Below, one piece after another: positions 35,893-44,943 of a stretch of DNA of 64,000 nucleotides. The notes below the pieces were generated by a model. That model was not told where the DNA came from. It saw only the letters and a list, made by a program, of their open reading frames with translations, and ran no database searches. The stretch comes from Micromonospora antibiotica (lineage in GTDB: Bacteria; Actinomycetota; Actinomycetes; Mycobacteriales; Micromonosporaceae). Both the position numbers and the translations under genes were made by a program. Where the stretch lies: NCBI RefSeq assembly GCF_017599305.1, contig NZ_JAGFWR010000025.1:1-64000 (forward strand), written 5' to 3'. The stretch's first letter is position 1. Each line of letters begins with the position of its first letter.

Positions 35893-36960
35893 TCAGTTGC
35901 CCCACTCGAAGTTGGGCTCGACCGCCTCGGCGATGTGGAACCGGCCGCCCGGCGCGATCTCGCTGCCGCGCTCGGTCACCACGTGCTTGCCGAAGCCGCC
36001 CACCAGCGGCCGACCGACGTCGCGCTTGAGCCACAGCCGCAGCAGGTGCCGGCGGCGCTCCGGCTCCGGGAAGTCGACGTAACCGGTACGCGAGTGCAGG
36101 GCGGCGTAGTTCAGCAGCCACTGCACGTCACCGGGCTGGAAGTCCATGTCCAGGGCCAGGCCGGGCGCCTGGGAGACCTCGTCGTAGAGGTGCAGCAGCT
36201 CGATCTGCGCCTCGGTGAGGCGGGGCACCTCGGGGTAGTCCTGCGCCGAGAAGATCATCGAGGTGCCGGCGTAGGTGCTGAAGATGCCGTCGACGTAGCT
36301 GCAGATCGGCGAGGTGTAGGTGTGGGCCGGGGCGTCCGGGTCCTGCCGGTGCCAGTCCCAGTGCCACGGCTCGAACAGCAGCGGCGCGAGGTCGGGCCGG
36401 CGGCGCAGGATCTCGTTGTAGATGGTGGTGCCGCTGACCAGGCTGCTCGCCCCGCCGGCCTTGGCCGCCCGCAGGCACATCAGCGCGACCACGTCGGAGC
36501 TGTCGGAGTGGAACGGCAGCCGGTCGCGGACCCGCGACGGCAGGGCCGACGGGTCGTCGAGGGTCTTGTTGGAGGTGGCGATGACGTGGTCGAGCACGTC
36601 GCCCATCTGGTTCTGCCCCATCGGCACGCCGAGGTGCAGCCCCATCACGTAGAAGATCGCCCCGGCGAGGGTGTCGCCGTACTCCTCCGTGCGCAGGCCC
36701 CGGACCAGGATGAAGCCGCGTCCGCTGTCGAGCTGGCGGGCGCACTCCTCGTTGAGCCCGGCACAGGCCGGCAGCGGGTAGTCGGCGGCGGTCACCGTAC
36801 GCAGGTCGGGGTTGTCGGCGACGAACCGACGGCCGACGGTCTCCAGCTCGGCGCGCTCGGCGTCACTGAGCTGGTAGACCCATTCGGTCGAGGTACGCAG
36901 CTCGTCACCGCGCCAGGCGGACGGGCCGGAGATGGGGGCGAGATCGATTGCGGTGGTCAT
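35893..36960 (-). CDS. TauD/TfdA-family Fe(II)/2-oxoglutarate-type oxygenase
   Basis: 355 aa jelly-roll oxygenase: GRGFILVRGL near residue 80, iron ligands in PFHSDSSDV (HxD) and late His in NYAALHSRTGY, followed by RRRHLLRLWLKRD whose Arg binds the oxoacid. Uncharacterised subgroup resembling actinobacterial clavaminate-synthase-like/TauD proteins. It follows the 41-codon small ORF and regulon site G on the minus strand, so it belongs to the putative regulon. Convergent with the DUF4386 gene (15 bp between stops). Confidence 0.87.
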   Translation of the reverse strand: MTTAIDLAPISGPSAWRGDELRTSTEWVYQLSDAERAELETVGRRFVADNPDLRTVTAADYPLPACAGLNEECARQLDSGRGFILVRGLRTEEYGDTLAGAIFYVMGLHLGVPMGQNQMGDVLDHVIATSNKTLDDPSALPSRVRDRLPFHSDSSDVVALMCLRAAKAGGASSLVSGTTIYNEILRRRPDLAPLLFEPWHWDWHRQDPDAPAHTYTSPICSYVDGIFSTYAGTSMIFSAQDYPEVPRLTEAQIELLHLYDEVSQAPGLALDMDFQPGDVQWLLNYAALHSRTGYVDFPEPERRRHLLRLWLKRDVGRPLVGGFGKHVVTERGSEIAPGGRFHIAEAVEPNFEWGN

Positions 36961-37089
36961 GATGGTGCGCTCCGAGGGTCGGTTCTGCGGAAAACGGGTC
37001 AATGTCCCGGGGCGGCGGTGCCGCCCACCGGGATGATCAACGACGTGGGCGATCGCCGTGTCCCGGTCGGGAGACGGCGTGCCTGTCCA

Positions 37090-37215
37090 TCAGAACGGGG
37101 TCTGCGGGTCCCCGGCGGCGGTCCCGGGGCGCATGCCCTCCCGCGGCGGGTGTACCCGCAACGGCTCCTCGTAGCCGCGCACCAGCAATCCAGAGCCTTG
37201 CGGAACTCGGATCAT
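37090..37215 (-). CDS. 41-aa small protein upstream of the TauD-like gene
   Basis: ATG 37215 is preceded by GCAGGAGAACGCC, an excellent ribosome binding site, and opens a 41-codon frame beginning MIRVPQGSGLLVRGYEEPLR and ending in PQTPF. Codons favour G/C at the third position. It lies between regulon site G and the TauD-like gene (129 nt further), probably on the same transcript. No family recognised: could be a leader peptide, a small partner protein or a RiPP-like precursor (no evidence for modification enzymes). The rest of 36961-37301 has no other gene. Confidence 0.55.
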   Translation of the reverse strand: MIRVPQGSGLLVRGYEEPLRVHPPREGMRPGTAAGDPQTPF

Positions 37216-37276
37216 GGCGTTCTCCTGCGGCTGGCGATGATCGGTCCAGGCTAACCAACACCCACCGCAACGTCAA

Positions 37277-37303
37277 CAGAGACACCATCTCGCAATACGA
37301 TCT
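37277..37303. promoter_or_regulatory. regulon site G (putative IclR operator)
   Basis: Core AGAGACACCATCTCGCAAT followed by ACGAT, the closest relative of site A. It lies 62 bp upstream of the small ORF on the minus strand and just touches the MFS stop codon, so it most likely controls the small ORF/TauD unit. Confidence 0.65.
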
Positions 37304-38510
37304 ATTCTCGTCCCCGGACGGCCCGTCGCGCCGTACCGCCCCGGGCGACCAGCGGCTCGGCCAGCAGGACGACCAGCGCCACCGCAGCCACCAGGCCGCC
37401 CGCCAACGCCGTGCCCTGCACCCCGGACCGGGACAGCACCACCGCGCCGAGCAGGGACCCGCCGGCGATGCCGACGTTGAAGGCGGCGGAGTTGCCGGCC
37501 GCCGCCAGGTCGGCGCTGCCCGGGGCCACCTCCAGCACCCGGTTCTGCAGGGCGGGGGTCAACGCGCCCATGGCGAACCCGGACACGGCCAGCAGCACCC
37601 CGGTGGCCACCGGCGACCCGGCCAGCAGGAACATCCCGAGCAGGGCCACCACCAGCAGCAGCACCGGGGTCACCATCGCCACCCGCTGGTGGCGGTCGCT
37701 CGCGATCCCCCCGGCGGCGATGCCGGCGAAGTCCGCGAGGCCCCGGATCAGCAGCAGCAGGCCGAGAGCGCCCGGGGCGAACCCGGAGGCGTCGGTCAGG
37801 AACACGGCGGTGAAGGTGAACGCCGTGAACAGGCCCCCCACCGACAGCGCGGTGGCTACCACGACGACCGCGTACCGGCGGGCGTCCGGGGTGGTTCCGG
37901 TCGACGCGTGCGTCGCCCCGACCGCAACCGGCGGCATCAGTGTCACGATCGCCACGAACCCGGCCAGCGCCACGGCGGCCAGGGCCAGGAACGCCGACCG
38001 CCAACCCCACTGCTGACCCAGCCAGGTGCCCGCCGGCACGCCGAGCATCGGCCCGAGCGACGCCCCGGCGAACACGACGGAGGTGACCCGGCCGCGTACC
38101 CGGGCGGGGAACATGCCGGCGGCGGCGGGCGCGACCACCGCCCAGAACAGCGCCTGGGTGAGCGCGACGACCACCCGGGTCCCGAGCAGCACCTGGTAGT
38201 CGCGGGCGGCGGCCGACACCAGCGTGGCGACCACCAGCACGCCCAGCAGGACCCCCAGCAGCCGGCGACGCGGCACCCGCCGGGTGACGTGGGTCAGCGG
38301 CACCGAGACGACCGCGACCGTGACCGCGTAGCCGGTGACGAGCAGCCCCGCGTGCGACACGGACACGTCCAGGTCGGTGGCGACCAGGGGCAGGATGCCC
38401 ACCGGCAACGTCTCCATGGCGACGTAGCAGAACGCCGAGACGGACAACGCGACCAGCGCCGCCACCGCCCGGGGCGCGGCGGTCACCCCAGGGGTACGAC
38501 AGTCGGTCAT
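37302..38510 (-). CDS. MFS transporter (drug/arabinose efflux type)
   Basis: 402 aa, twelve predicted membrane helices; MFS motif A appears as THVTRRVPRRRLLG between helices 2 and 3. Similar to the DHA1/AraJ-like actinobacterial exporters (VAMETLPVGILPL opening helix). ATG 38510 chosen; the upstream frame is Arg-rich and non-conserved. Located immediately before the site G unit; substrate unknown. Confidence 0.88.
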   Translation of the reverse strand: MTDCRTPGVTAAPRAVAALVALSVSAFCYVAMETLPVGILPLVATDLDVSVSHAGLLVTGYAVTVAVVSVPLTHVTRRVPRRRLLGVLLGVLVVATLVSAAARDYQVLLGTRVVVALTQALFWAVVAPAAAGMFPARVRGRVTSVVFAGASLGPMLGVPAGTWLGQQWGWRSAFLALAAVALAGFVAIVTLMPPVAVGATHASTGTTPDARRYAVVVVATALSVGGLFTAFTFTAVFLTDASGFAPGALGLLLLIRGLADFAGIAAGGIASDRHQRVAMVTPVLLLVVALLGMFLLAGSPVATGVLLAVSGFAMGALTPALQNRVLEVAPGSADLAAAGNSAAFNVGIAGGSLLGAVVLSRSGVQGTALAGGLVAAVALVVLLAEPLVARGGTARRAVRGRE

Positions 38511-38644
38511 CGCCCGGCCCCCGTCCCTGCGCCCCCCACGAATGCGGTCACCCCGAGAGCAGTCAAGGGTATCAATGAAAAGGGTCCCGTCCCGGGTCGA
38601 CGGCACCGCCGTCAGCCCCGGGTACCGGGCGGGCGCACCGGTGA

Positions 38645-39790
38645 TCAGCCGGGCGGACGGGTGTTGAGGCGGGCGGCCTGGCGGATCAGGTGGTCGCGTT
38701 CGGCGAGGTGGGCGGCCCGGTCGGCGGCCTCGGCGTACCACCGGGCCGCCGTCGCCCGGTCACCGGCCCGTTCGTGCAGGTACGCCGTCACCGCCGCGTG
38801 GCGGGGCACCGACGGGCCCACCGCCGCCAGGGCCGCCAGCCCCGCCCACGCCCCGTCGGCCTCCCCGACGGCCACCGCCCGGTTGAGCCGCACCACCGGG
38901 CTGTCGGTCAGCCGCGCGAGTTCGTCGTACCACTCGACGATCTGCACCCAGTCGGTCTCCCCGGCGGTGCGCGCGTCGGCGTGCAGCGCGGCGATGGCGG
39001 CCTGGGCCTGGAACTCGCCCAACCGGTCCCGGGCCAGCGCCGCCTGCAGGATGCGTACCCCCTCGGCGATCAGGGCGGTGTCCCACCGGCTGCGGTCCTG
39101 CGCCGCGAGCGGGACCAGGCTGCCGTCCGGCGTGGTCCGGGCCGCGCGACGGGCGTGGTGCAGCAGCATCAGGGCGAGCAGCCCGGCCACCTCGGGGTGG
39201 TCGACCATCGCCGCGAGCTGCCGGGTGAGCCGGACCGCCTCGGCGGCGAGGTCGACGTCGCCGGAGTAGCCCTCGTTGAACACCAGGTAGAGCACCCGCA
39301 GCACGGTGGCGACGTCGCCCGGCCGGTCGAGGCGTACGCCGGACACGGTGCGCTTGGCCCGGCTGATCCGCTGCGCCATGGTCGCCTCCGGCACCAGGTA
39401 CGCCCGGGCGATCTGCCGGGTGGTCAGCCCGCCGACGGCACGCAGGGTCAACGCGACCGCCGAGGACGGGGTCAGCGACGGGTGGGCGCACAGGAAGTAG
39501 AGCTGGAGCGTGTCGTCCACCCCCGACGCGGGGCCGGGGGCCGGTTCCTCGACGACGAGGTCCTCACGCCGACGCCGGGCGGCGTCCGCCCGGCCCGCGT
39601 CGAGGAACCGGTGCCAGGCCACGGTGACCAGCCAGCCCAACGGGTCCCGGGGCGGGTCGGCCGGCCAGCCGTGTACCGCCTGGACCAGGGCGTCCTGCAC
39701 GGCGTCCTCGGCCGCCGCGAAGTCGGCCCCGCGCCTGACCAGCACCCCGAGCACCTGCGGGGTGAGCCGGCGCAGCAGGTCACCGTCCAC
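38645..39790 (-). CDS. ECF-type RNA polymerase sigma factor (ECF42-like)
   Basis: 381 aa: sigma2 (DFAAAEDAVQDALVQA), sigma4 (LRAVGGLTTRQIARAYLVPEATMAQRI), and a long C-terminal TPR-like/DUF6596 extension (YNEGY-type NEGYSGDVDL, then RLNRAVAVGEADG). This extension and the adjacent YCII/DGPF gene define ECF42. GTG 39790 lies 3 nt after the YCII stop. No anti-sigma factor, as usual for the group. Confidence 0.92.
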   Translation of the reverse strand: MDGDLLRRLTPQVLGVLVRRGADFAAAEDAVQDALVQAVHGWPADPPRDPLGWLVTVAWHRFLDAGRADAARRRREDLVVEEPAPGPASGVDDTLQLYFLCAHPSLTPSSAVALTLRAVGGLTTRQIARAYLVPEATMAQRISRAKRTVSGVRLDRPGDVATVLRVLYLVFNEGYSGDVDLAAEAVRLTRQLAAMVDHPEVAGLLALMLLHHARRAARTTPDGSLVPLAAQDRSRWDTALIAEGVRILQAALARDRLGEFQAQAAIAALHADARTAGETDWVQIVEWYDELARLTDSPVVRLNRAVAVGEADGAWAGLAALAAVGPSVPRHAAVTAYLHERAGDRATAARWYAEAADRAAHLAERDHLIRQAARLNTRPPG

Positions 39791-39793
39791 CGG

Positions 39794-40201
39794 TCAGTCG
39801 GTGATGGTCGGCGGCTCGGTCAGGAACGGGCGCAGCTCCAGCCACTCGTGGATCGGTCGCCCGCCCGCCCCCGGGGCGGCCGACAACTCCCCGGCCAGCT
39901 CGACGGCACGCTCGTAGCTGTCCACGTCGATCACCATCCAGCCGGCGATGAGATCCTTCGTCTCGGCGAAGGGCCCGTCGGTCACCGGAGGACGCCCCGG
40001 CCCGTCGTACCGGACGAACGTCCCCTCGGGGGCGAGCGCCTGCCCGTCGACGAACTCCCCGCTGCCCTCCAGCCGGGCCGCGAAGTCGTTCATGTACCGC
40101 ACGTGGGCCGTGATCTCCTCGGGCGTCCACTGGTCCATCGGGACGTCGTTGACCGCGGCGGGGGCGCCTCGGTAGTGCTTGAGCAGCAGGTACTTCGCCA
40201 T
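39794..40201 (-). CDS. YCII/DGPF-domain protein
   Basis: 135 aa YCII-related protein with the namesake VTDGPFAETKD motif and a ferredoxin-like fold. DGPF genes are the conserved partners and often targets of ECF42 sigma factors. It is upstream of the sigma gene in a two-gene operon. The 140-bp gap 40202-40341 holds no gene. Confidence 0.92.
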   Translation of the reverse strand: MAKYLLLKHYRGAPAAVNDVPMDQWTPEEITAHVRYMNDFAARLEGSGEFVDGQALAPEGTFVRYDGPGRPPVTDGPFAETKDLIAGWMVIDVDSYERAVELAGELSAAPGAGGRPIHEWLELRPFLTEPPTITD

Positions 40202-40341
40202 CGGGTGTCTCCTCGGTGCCGGTGCGACCACCATTCTGGCCGCATTCACCCCGGGGACGATGCTGGTCCCCCGTTCTCGACATCCCGGCCGGGATTTTTT
40301 CCCGGCAGCGGACCGGCGCGGCGACCGCCGTACTGCCCCGC

Positions 40342-41622
40342 TCACCGCTCCACGAGCTGCCGTACCCGCAGACGTCGGATCCCCGAGACCCGCTCCGTGG
40401 GGGCGGACGGTCGGGTGGCGGGCAGACGGACGGTGAAGACCGCCCCCCGGTGCGGCCGGCCCTCGGCCTCGATCGTGCCCCGGTGGCTCGTGACCACCTC
40501 CTGGAGCAGGGCCAACCCCAGCCCGAACCGGTGCTCCCCGGCACCCCCGCCACGGTGGAACCGGTCGAAGATGCGCCGCGCGTCGGCCTGGTCGAAGCCG
40601 TCCCCGCTGTCCGCGACCACGAACTCGGCGTAGTCGCCGCCACTGCGCAGCGACACGTCGATCCGGCCACCGGGGGGTGTGTGGGCGAGCGCGTTCGCGA
40701 GCAGCTCCCCGGCCACCCGGCGCAGCGCCGACTCGACCCCCGGCACCGGCAACGCCTCGCCGGGCAGGTCCGCCGCGACAGTGACCTGGCGTTCGGCGGC
40801 CCGGTCCGCCTCGGCGGCGACGGCCGCCCCGACCAGCGCGGTCAGATCCACCGGCGGGTACGCCCGGCGGTCGGCGGGAGCGGCGGCGAGCTGGGCCGAG
40901 AGCAGCAGGTCGTCCACGATCTCGCCGAGCCGGCGGGTGCCGCCGATCAGCCGGTCGAGATCCTCCAGGCTCGCCGCGCTGCCACCGGTATGGGCCCGCC
41001 GCGCCATCAGCTGGGCGCGGATGTGCACCTGGGCGATCGGGGTACGCAGCTCGTGGCTGGCGTCGGCGATGAACCGCCGTTGCCGGGTCAGCGCCTCCGC
41101 CAGTGGCGCGACGGCCCGTCGACCGACGAGCGCACCGGTCAGCACGGCGACGAGCAGCCCGACCGCCGCGGCGAGGCTGAACGCCAGCAGCAGGTGCCGA
41201 CGGTCGGACAGCTGGAACCGCGCGTCGAACACCGCCTGGACGACCAGCCCGTCGTTGCGGGACTCGGTGCGGACGTGGTAGGTCGTGCCGTTGCGGGTGA
41301 CGGTGGTGACCTCGGTGACACCGGTCGCGGCCACCGACGTCAGCGCACCGGTCAGCGGAAAGCCCGGCGGCGGCGGGTTGAGACCGGTGTCGGTGATCAG
41401 GCCGTTGTAGCGGAAGATCCAGCTGCACGCGGGCGGACCCGGAATGGTGGCGTGGCTGGTGCCCCACGCCAACTCCCGGTGGATCTGGGCCTCCTGGCTG
41501 CGCACCAGCACGGCGTACGAGAGGCCGCCGGCCAACAGCAGCAGGGCACCGATGGCCAGCCCGACCAGCAGGCCGATGCGCAACCGGGCGCGGCGCACCA
41601 TCGCCTGCTCCACCAGCTCCAT
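40342..41622 (-). CDS. sensor histidine kinase (EnvZ/PhoR type)
   Basis: 426 aa: two membrane helices (about 14-40 and 147-172) flank a periplasmic domain with a single Cys; HisKA site ADASHELRTPIAQVH; HATPase with ELLANALAHTPPGG (N box), DSGDGFDQ (G1) and FGLGLALLQEV (G2). No HAMP motif is strong. Start overlaps the regulator stop (TGATG). Confidence 0.92.
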   Translation of the reverse strand: MELVEQAMVRRARLRIGLLVGLAIGALLLLAGGLSYAVLVRSQEAQIHRELAWGTSHATIPGPPACSWIFRYNGLITDTGLNPPPPGFPLTGALTSVAATGVTEVTTVTRNGTTYHVRTESRNDGLVVQAVFDARFQLSDRRHLLLAFSLAAAVGLLVAVLTGALVGRRAVAPLAEALTRQRRFIADASHELRTPIAQVHIRAQLMARRAHTGGSAASLEDLDRLIGGTRRLGEIVDDLLLSAQLAAAPADRRAYPPVDLTALVGAAVAAEADRAAERQVTVAADLPGEALPVPGVESALRRVAGELLANALAHTPPGGRIDVSLRSGGDYAEFVVADSGDGFDQADARRIFDRFHRGGGAGEHRFGLGLALLQEVVTSHRGTIEAEGRPHRGAVFTVRLPATRPSAPTERVSGIRRLRVRQLVER

Positions 41623-42293
41623 CAGAGCGCTCCGAGCCGGTAGCCCAGCCCGTGCACGGTGCGGACCACCGTCCGGCCGAGCTTGCGGCGCAGGTAGTAG
41701 ACGTAGGTGTCCACCATGGACGCCGCTGCGGTCTCGTCGAAGACCCGGCGGCGCAACTCCGCCCGGGAGTGCACGAGGTTGGGCCGGGCCGCCAGCACCC
41801 GCAGCAGCTCGAACTCCCGGGCGGACAGCGCCACCCGGGTGCCGTCGGCCAGCACGGCGTCGCGGGACGTCAGGTCGAGCAGCCCGGCCCCGACACGCAG
41901 CACGGTGGTGGCCTCGGACGTCCGCCGGCACAACGCCCGGATCCGTGCGCTCAGCTCGTCCAGGTCGAAGGGTTTCATCAGGTAGTCGTCGGCACCCGCG
42001 TCCAGCCCGGCGATCCGGTCGCCCACCGTGCCCAGCGCGGTGAGCATCAGCGCGCGGGCCGGGACCTTCCGCGAACGCAGCCGGACGACCAGGTCGAGTC
42101 CGTCGAGCGCCGGCAGCATCCGGTCGATCACCATCACGTCGTAGGTGCGGGTCAGTCCGAGATGCAGACCCCGTTGGCCGTCCGAGGCGTGGTCGACGAG
42201 GAACCCGTCACCGACCAGTGACTCAGTGAGCAGGCCGGCCAGTTCCTCGTCGTCCTCGACCAACAGCAGACGGTTCGATCCTCCCCCGGGCAT
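41622..42293 (-). CDS. OmpR-family response regulator
   Basis: 223 aa: receiver with EDDEE, phospho-acceptor Asp in VMVIDRMLP, Lys in DYLMKPF; winged-helix output domain with LSAREFELLRVLAARPN and VDTYVYYLRRKLG. First gene of the two-component operon. Its short upstream region (42294-42343) is strikingly AT-rich. It borders the biosynthetic cluster and could regulate it, but nothing in the sequence proves that. Confidence 0.92.
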   Translation of the reverse strand: MPGGGSNRLLLVEDDEELAGLLTESLVGDGFLVDHASDGQRGLHLGLTRTYDVMVIDRMLPALDGLDLVVRLRSRKVPARALMLTALGTVGDRIAGLDAGADDYLMKPFDLDELSARIRALCRRTSEATTVLRVGAGLLDLTSRDAVLADGTRVALSAREFELLRVLAARPNLVHSRAELRRRVFDETAAASMVDTYVYYLRRKLGRTVVRTVHGLGYRLGAL

Positions 42294-42343
42294 GCGTCCA
42301 CAATCGCACAGAGTAAGGCTAAATAGTGACAGCTATCTTTTTA

Positions 42344-43609
42344 TCATTTCACCACCGCGAGGGTCTGGGGTCGGACAGGGGTTTGCCTACGGGCCTCCCG
42401 GTGCTCGATCCAGCTCAGCAACGGAGTCGTCATCATCGTGGTGACCAGCGCCACCACCACCAGCACGGTGAACAACGAGGCGTTCACGATGCCCGCCTCC
42501 AGGCCGACGTTGAGCGCGATGAGCTGCATCAGACCCCGGGCGTTCATCAACGCGCCCACCCGCAACGCGACACCCTGCGACTCGCCCCGCACCCGGGCCG
42601 CCGCCCAGCAGGCACCGAACTTGCCGACGATCGCCGCCGTCACGCAGGCCGCCGCGAAGAGCAGCACCGGCGCGCTGCCCAGCAACCCGAACTCCGTCCG
42701 CAGCCCCGAATAGGTGAAGAACAGCGGCAGGAAGACCGTCGCGGCGACCGGGGTGAGGGTGTCCACCACCCGGTCGGTGTTGGCGGTGTGCGGCATCACC
42801 ACCCCCACCGCGAACGCGCCGAAGACCGCGTACAGGCCGATCTCGTCGGTGTACCAGGCGACCAGGAAGAGCAGGGCCACCGTGCCGAGCACCCGGGCAC
42901 CGTCGTTGAGGCGGGGGCTGGTCATCAACGCGGCGGTCACCCGACGCCCGGCCAACCACAGCACCAGCCCGAACAGCACCGCGCCACCGGCGGTGACGAC
43001 CGCCGGCCCGGCCCGGCCGGAGGCGAACGCCAGCACCACCGCCAGCATGATCCAGGCGACCATGTCGTCGAGCGCACCACTGGCCAGCGACAACGTGCCG
43101 TGCCGGGTGCCGGCGTGCCCGCGTTCGGTGATGATCCGGGCCAACATGGGGAATGCGGTGATGGCCAACGCCACCCCGACGAACGCGGCCGACACCCCGA
43201 TCGACGTCCCGTCGGCCCGCATCGGCACGGCGTCCGCAGTGACCAGGACCAGCCCCACCCCCAGGACGAGCGGCGCGGTCACCCCGGCCAACGACACCAG
43301 CCCGGCGGTGCCGGCCAGACCGGTGACCCGGTGGGCGCCGAACGCGTACCCGGCCTGGAACATGAACAGCACCAGACCGACCTGGCCCACCACGTAGAGC
43401 ACCGGCAGCAGCGCCGTCGGGAACAGGGCGTCCTTCACCTCCGGCAGGACGAACCCGAGCAGCGACGGGCCGAGCAGCACCCCGGCGAGCATCTCGCTGA
43501 CCACGGCGGGCTGACCCACCCGGCCGAGCAGCCAGGCCACCGCCTTGCAGAAGATGAGGATCACCGCGACCGCGATGAAGAACCGTGGAGCCAACTGGGT
43601 GGGGGTCAC
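42344..43609 (-). CDS. cation:proton antiporter (CPA2 / Kef-type membrane domain)
   Basis: 421 aa with about twelve membrane helices and the CPA2 hallmarks AGVLLGPSLLG, SGALDDMVAWI and GALMNARGLMQLI. No TrkA-N domain. GTG 43609 overlaps the P450 stop (GTGA), so it is the last gene of the lyase/flavoprotein/P450 operon. Such antiporters occur in enediyne and other toxic-metabolite clusters, where they may provide export or pH-linked self-protection (known association; role here inferred). Confidence 0.85.
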   Translation of the reverse strand: MTPTQLAPRFFIAVAVILIFCKAVAWLLGRVGQPAVVSEMLAGVLLGPSLLGFVLPEVKDALFPTALLPVLYVVGQVGLVLFMFQAGYAFGAHRVTGLAGTAGLVSLAGVTAPLVLGVGLVLVTADAVPMRADGTSIGVSAAFVGVALAITAFPMLARIITERGHAGTRHGTLSLASGALDDMVAWIMLAVVLAFASGRAGPAVVTAGGAVLFGLVLWLAGRRVTAALMTSPRLNDGARVLGTVALLFLVAWYTDEIGLYAVFGAFAVGVVMPHTANTDRVVDTLTPVAATVFLPLFFTYSGLRTEFGLLGSAPVLLFAAACVTAAIVGKFGACWAAARVRGESQGVALRVGALMNARGLMQLIALNVGLEAGIVNASLFTVLVVVALVTTMMTTPLLSWIEHREARRQTPVRPQTLAVVK

Positions 43610-44943
43610 CGGACCGCCTCCTCGAAGTAGTTGGTGCACAACCGTTGTCGCCGGGCGTCGACGACCATCCAGGCGCCGAACACCAGTTGCCGGACGCTGC
43701 GTCCCACGTCGGCCCAGCGGTCCCGCCACCGCATCGCGGCCAGCCGCAGCCGCCCCGGGCCGGGGACACCGGCCGGGGTCAGGTACGCCGGGCCCCGGCT
43801 GGGCAGCGACCGGCTGTGCGCGGCCGACGACGCCAGGGCGTACCGGCGCAGCACCTCACGGGTCGCGGCCCGCATCATCACCGGCGCGACCCCGCGCGCC
43901 GGGCAGGCCCGGTTGGCGGTGACCCCGTAGGGGATGAAGCGGGCATCCCGGCGGGCCAGCGTCCGCCACCGGTCCGGGTCGAACCGCTCGTCGCCGGCCG
44001 GCCCGCTGCGCTGGAACGCCAGGTAGTTGAAGAGCAGCACCGACCCGGCGGGCAGGGTCACCCCGGCGGGCAGCGCGATCGGCGCGGAGGTGATCCGGTG
44101 GGCGACCCCGAAGAGCGGATGCAGCCGCAGGGTCTCGTCGATCACCCGGTCCAGGGTGTCGTCGTCGTCGAGGCCCCGCTGGAGATCCGGATGGTTGGCC
44201 AGCGCCAGCAGCACGTGCGACATCGCCTCGGACATCTGCACCACCGCCGTGGTGCCGAACGCGCCGTGCAGGTACCAGGCCGTCTCCTCGGCGGTGAACG
44301 GCGGCGGCAACGTCACCGGGCAGGTGCCCGCCTCGACCCGCCCGCGCAGGTACCGGGTCAACGGGGCACGCCGGTCCAGGTGCCGCAGGCCGGTGCACTT
44401 CAGCGCGGCGGCCACGTCGGCGGCGTTGGCGACGAACAGCGCCCGGACCTCCCTCGGGCACACCTCCCCGAAGATCAGCTCGTGGTAGACCTCCGCCCAC
44501 ACCGGCATCATCAGGTCCCGCAGCCGCACGTGGACCCGCCCCGCCGGCAACTCGTCGAGCACCCGCCGGGTGGCGGCGGTCGCGAGGGCGTCGGCACGCT
44601 GCGGGCGCAGGGCGAGCACCCGCCGGGTCACCCCGGCCACCGCCCGGTAACGCTCCCCCGGCTCCAGGTGCTCCTGGTGCATGTGCGGGCCGGGTGACAG
44701 CCAGTACCAGAACAGGTCGGACAGACCGGCGCCCCGGCTGCGCCCGTCCGCCGCCGGATCAGCGTACAGCCGCTCGAAATCCTCCACACCGACCAGCGGA
44801 CCCGGCACCGGGATGCCCTCCCCGCCGTTGACCCGGGCGAAGACCCACTGCCGCAGCCGCACCACCGCCGAGGGCAGCCACCGGGGCAGCGTCCAACCCA
44901 CCCCGAGCACGACCACCGCGCCCCACACCACCGGCCCGCTCAC
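43606..44943 (-). CDS. membrane-anchored cytochrome P450, divergent
   Basis: 445 aa. Hydrophobic N-terminal anchor (GPVVWGAVVVLGVGW), Pro-rich hinge (VPGPLVG), I-helix region HGAFGTTAVVQM, ExxR as DETLRLHP, and heme loop FIPYGVTANRACPARGVA, which has one residue more than the canonical FxxGxxxC spacing. The anchor and loop resemble eukaryote-like microsomal P450s rather than soluble actinobacterial ones. GTG start overlaps the oxidase stop. Needs external redox partners; none is in the cluster segment seen. Predicted tailoring hydroxylase. Confidence 0.8.
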   Translation of the reverse strand: MSGPVVWGAVVVLGVGWTLPRWLPSAVVRLRQWVFARVNGGEGIPVPGPLVGVEDFERLYADPAADGRSRGAGLSDLFWYWLSPGPHMHQEHLEPGERYRAVAGVTRRVLALRPQRADALATAATRRVLDELPAGRVHVRLRDLMMPVWAEVYHELIFGEVCPREVRALFVANAADVAAALKCTGLRHLDRRAPLTRYLRGRVEAGTCPVTLPPPFTAEETAWYLHGAFGTTAVVQMSEAMSHVLLALANHPDLQRGLDDDDTLDRVIDETLRLHPLFGVAHRITSAPIALPAGVTLPAGSVLLFNYLAFQRSGPAGDERFDPDRWRTLARRDARFIPYGVTANRACPARGVAPVMMRAATREVLRRYALASSAAHSRSLPSRGPAYLTPAGVPGPGRLRLAAMRWRDRWADVGRSVRQLVFGAWMVVDARRQRLCTNYFEEAVR

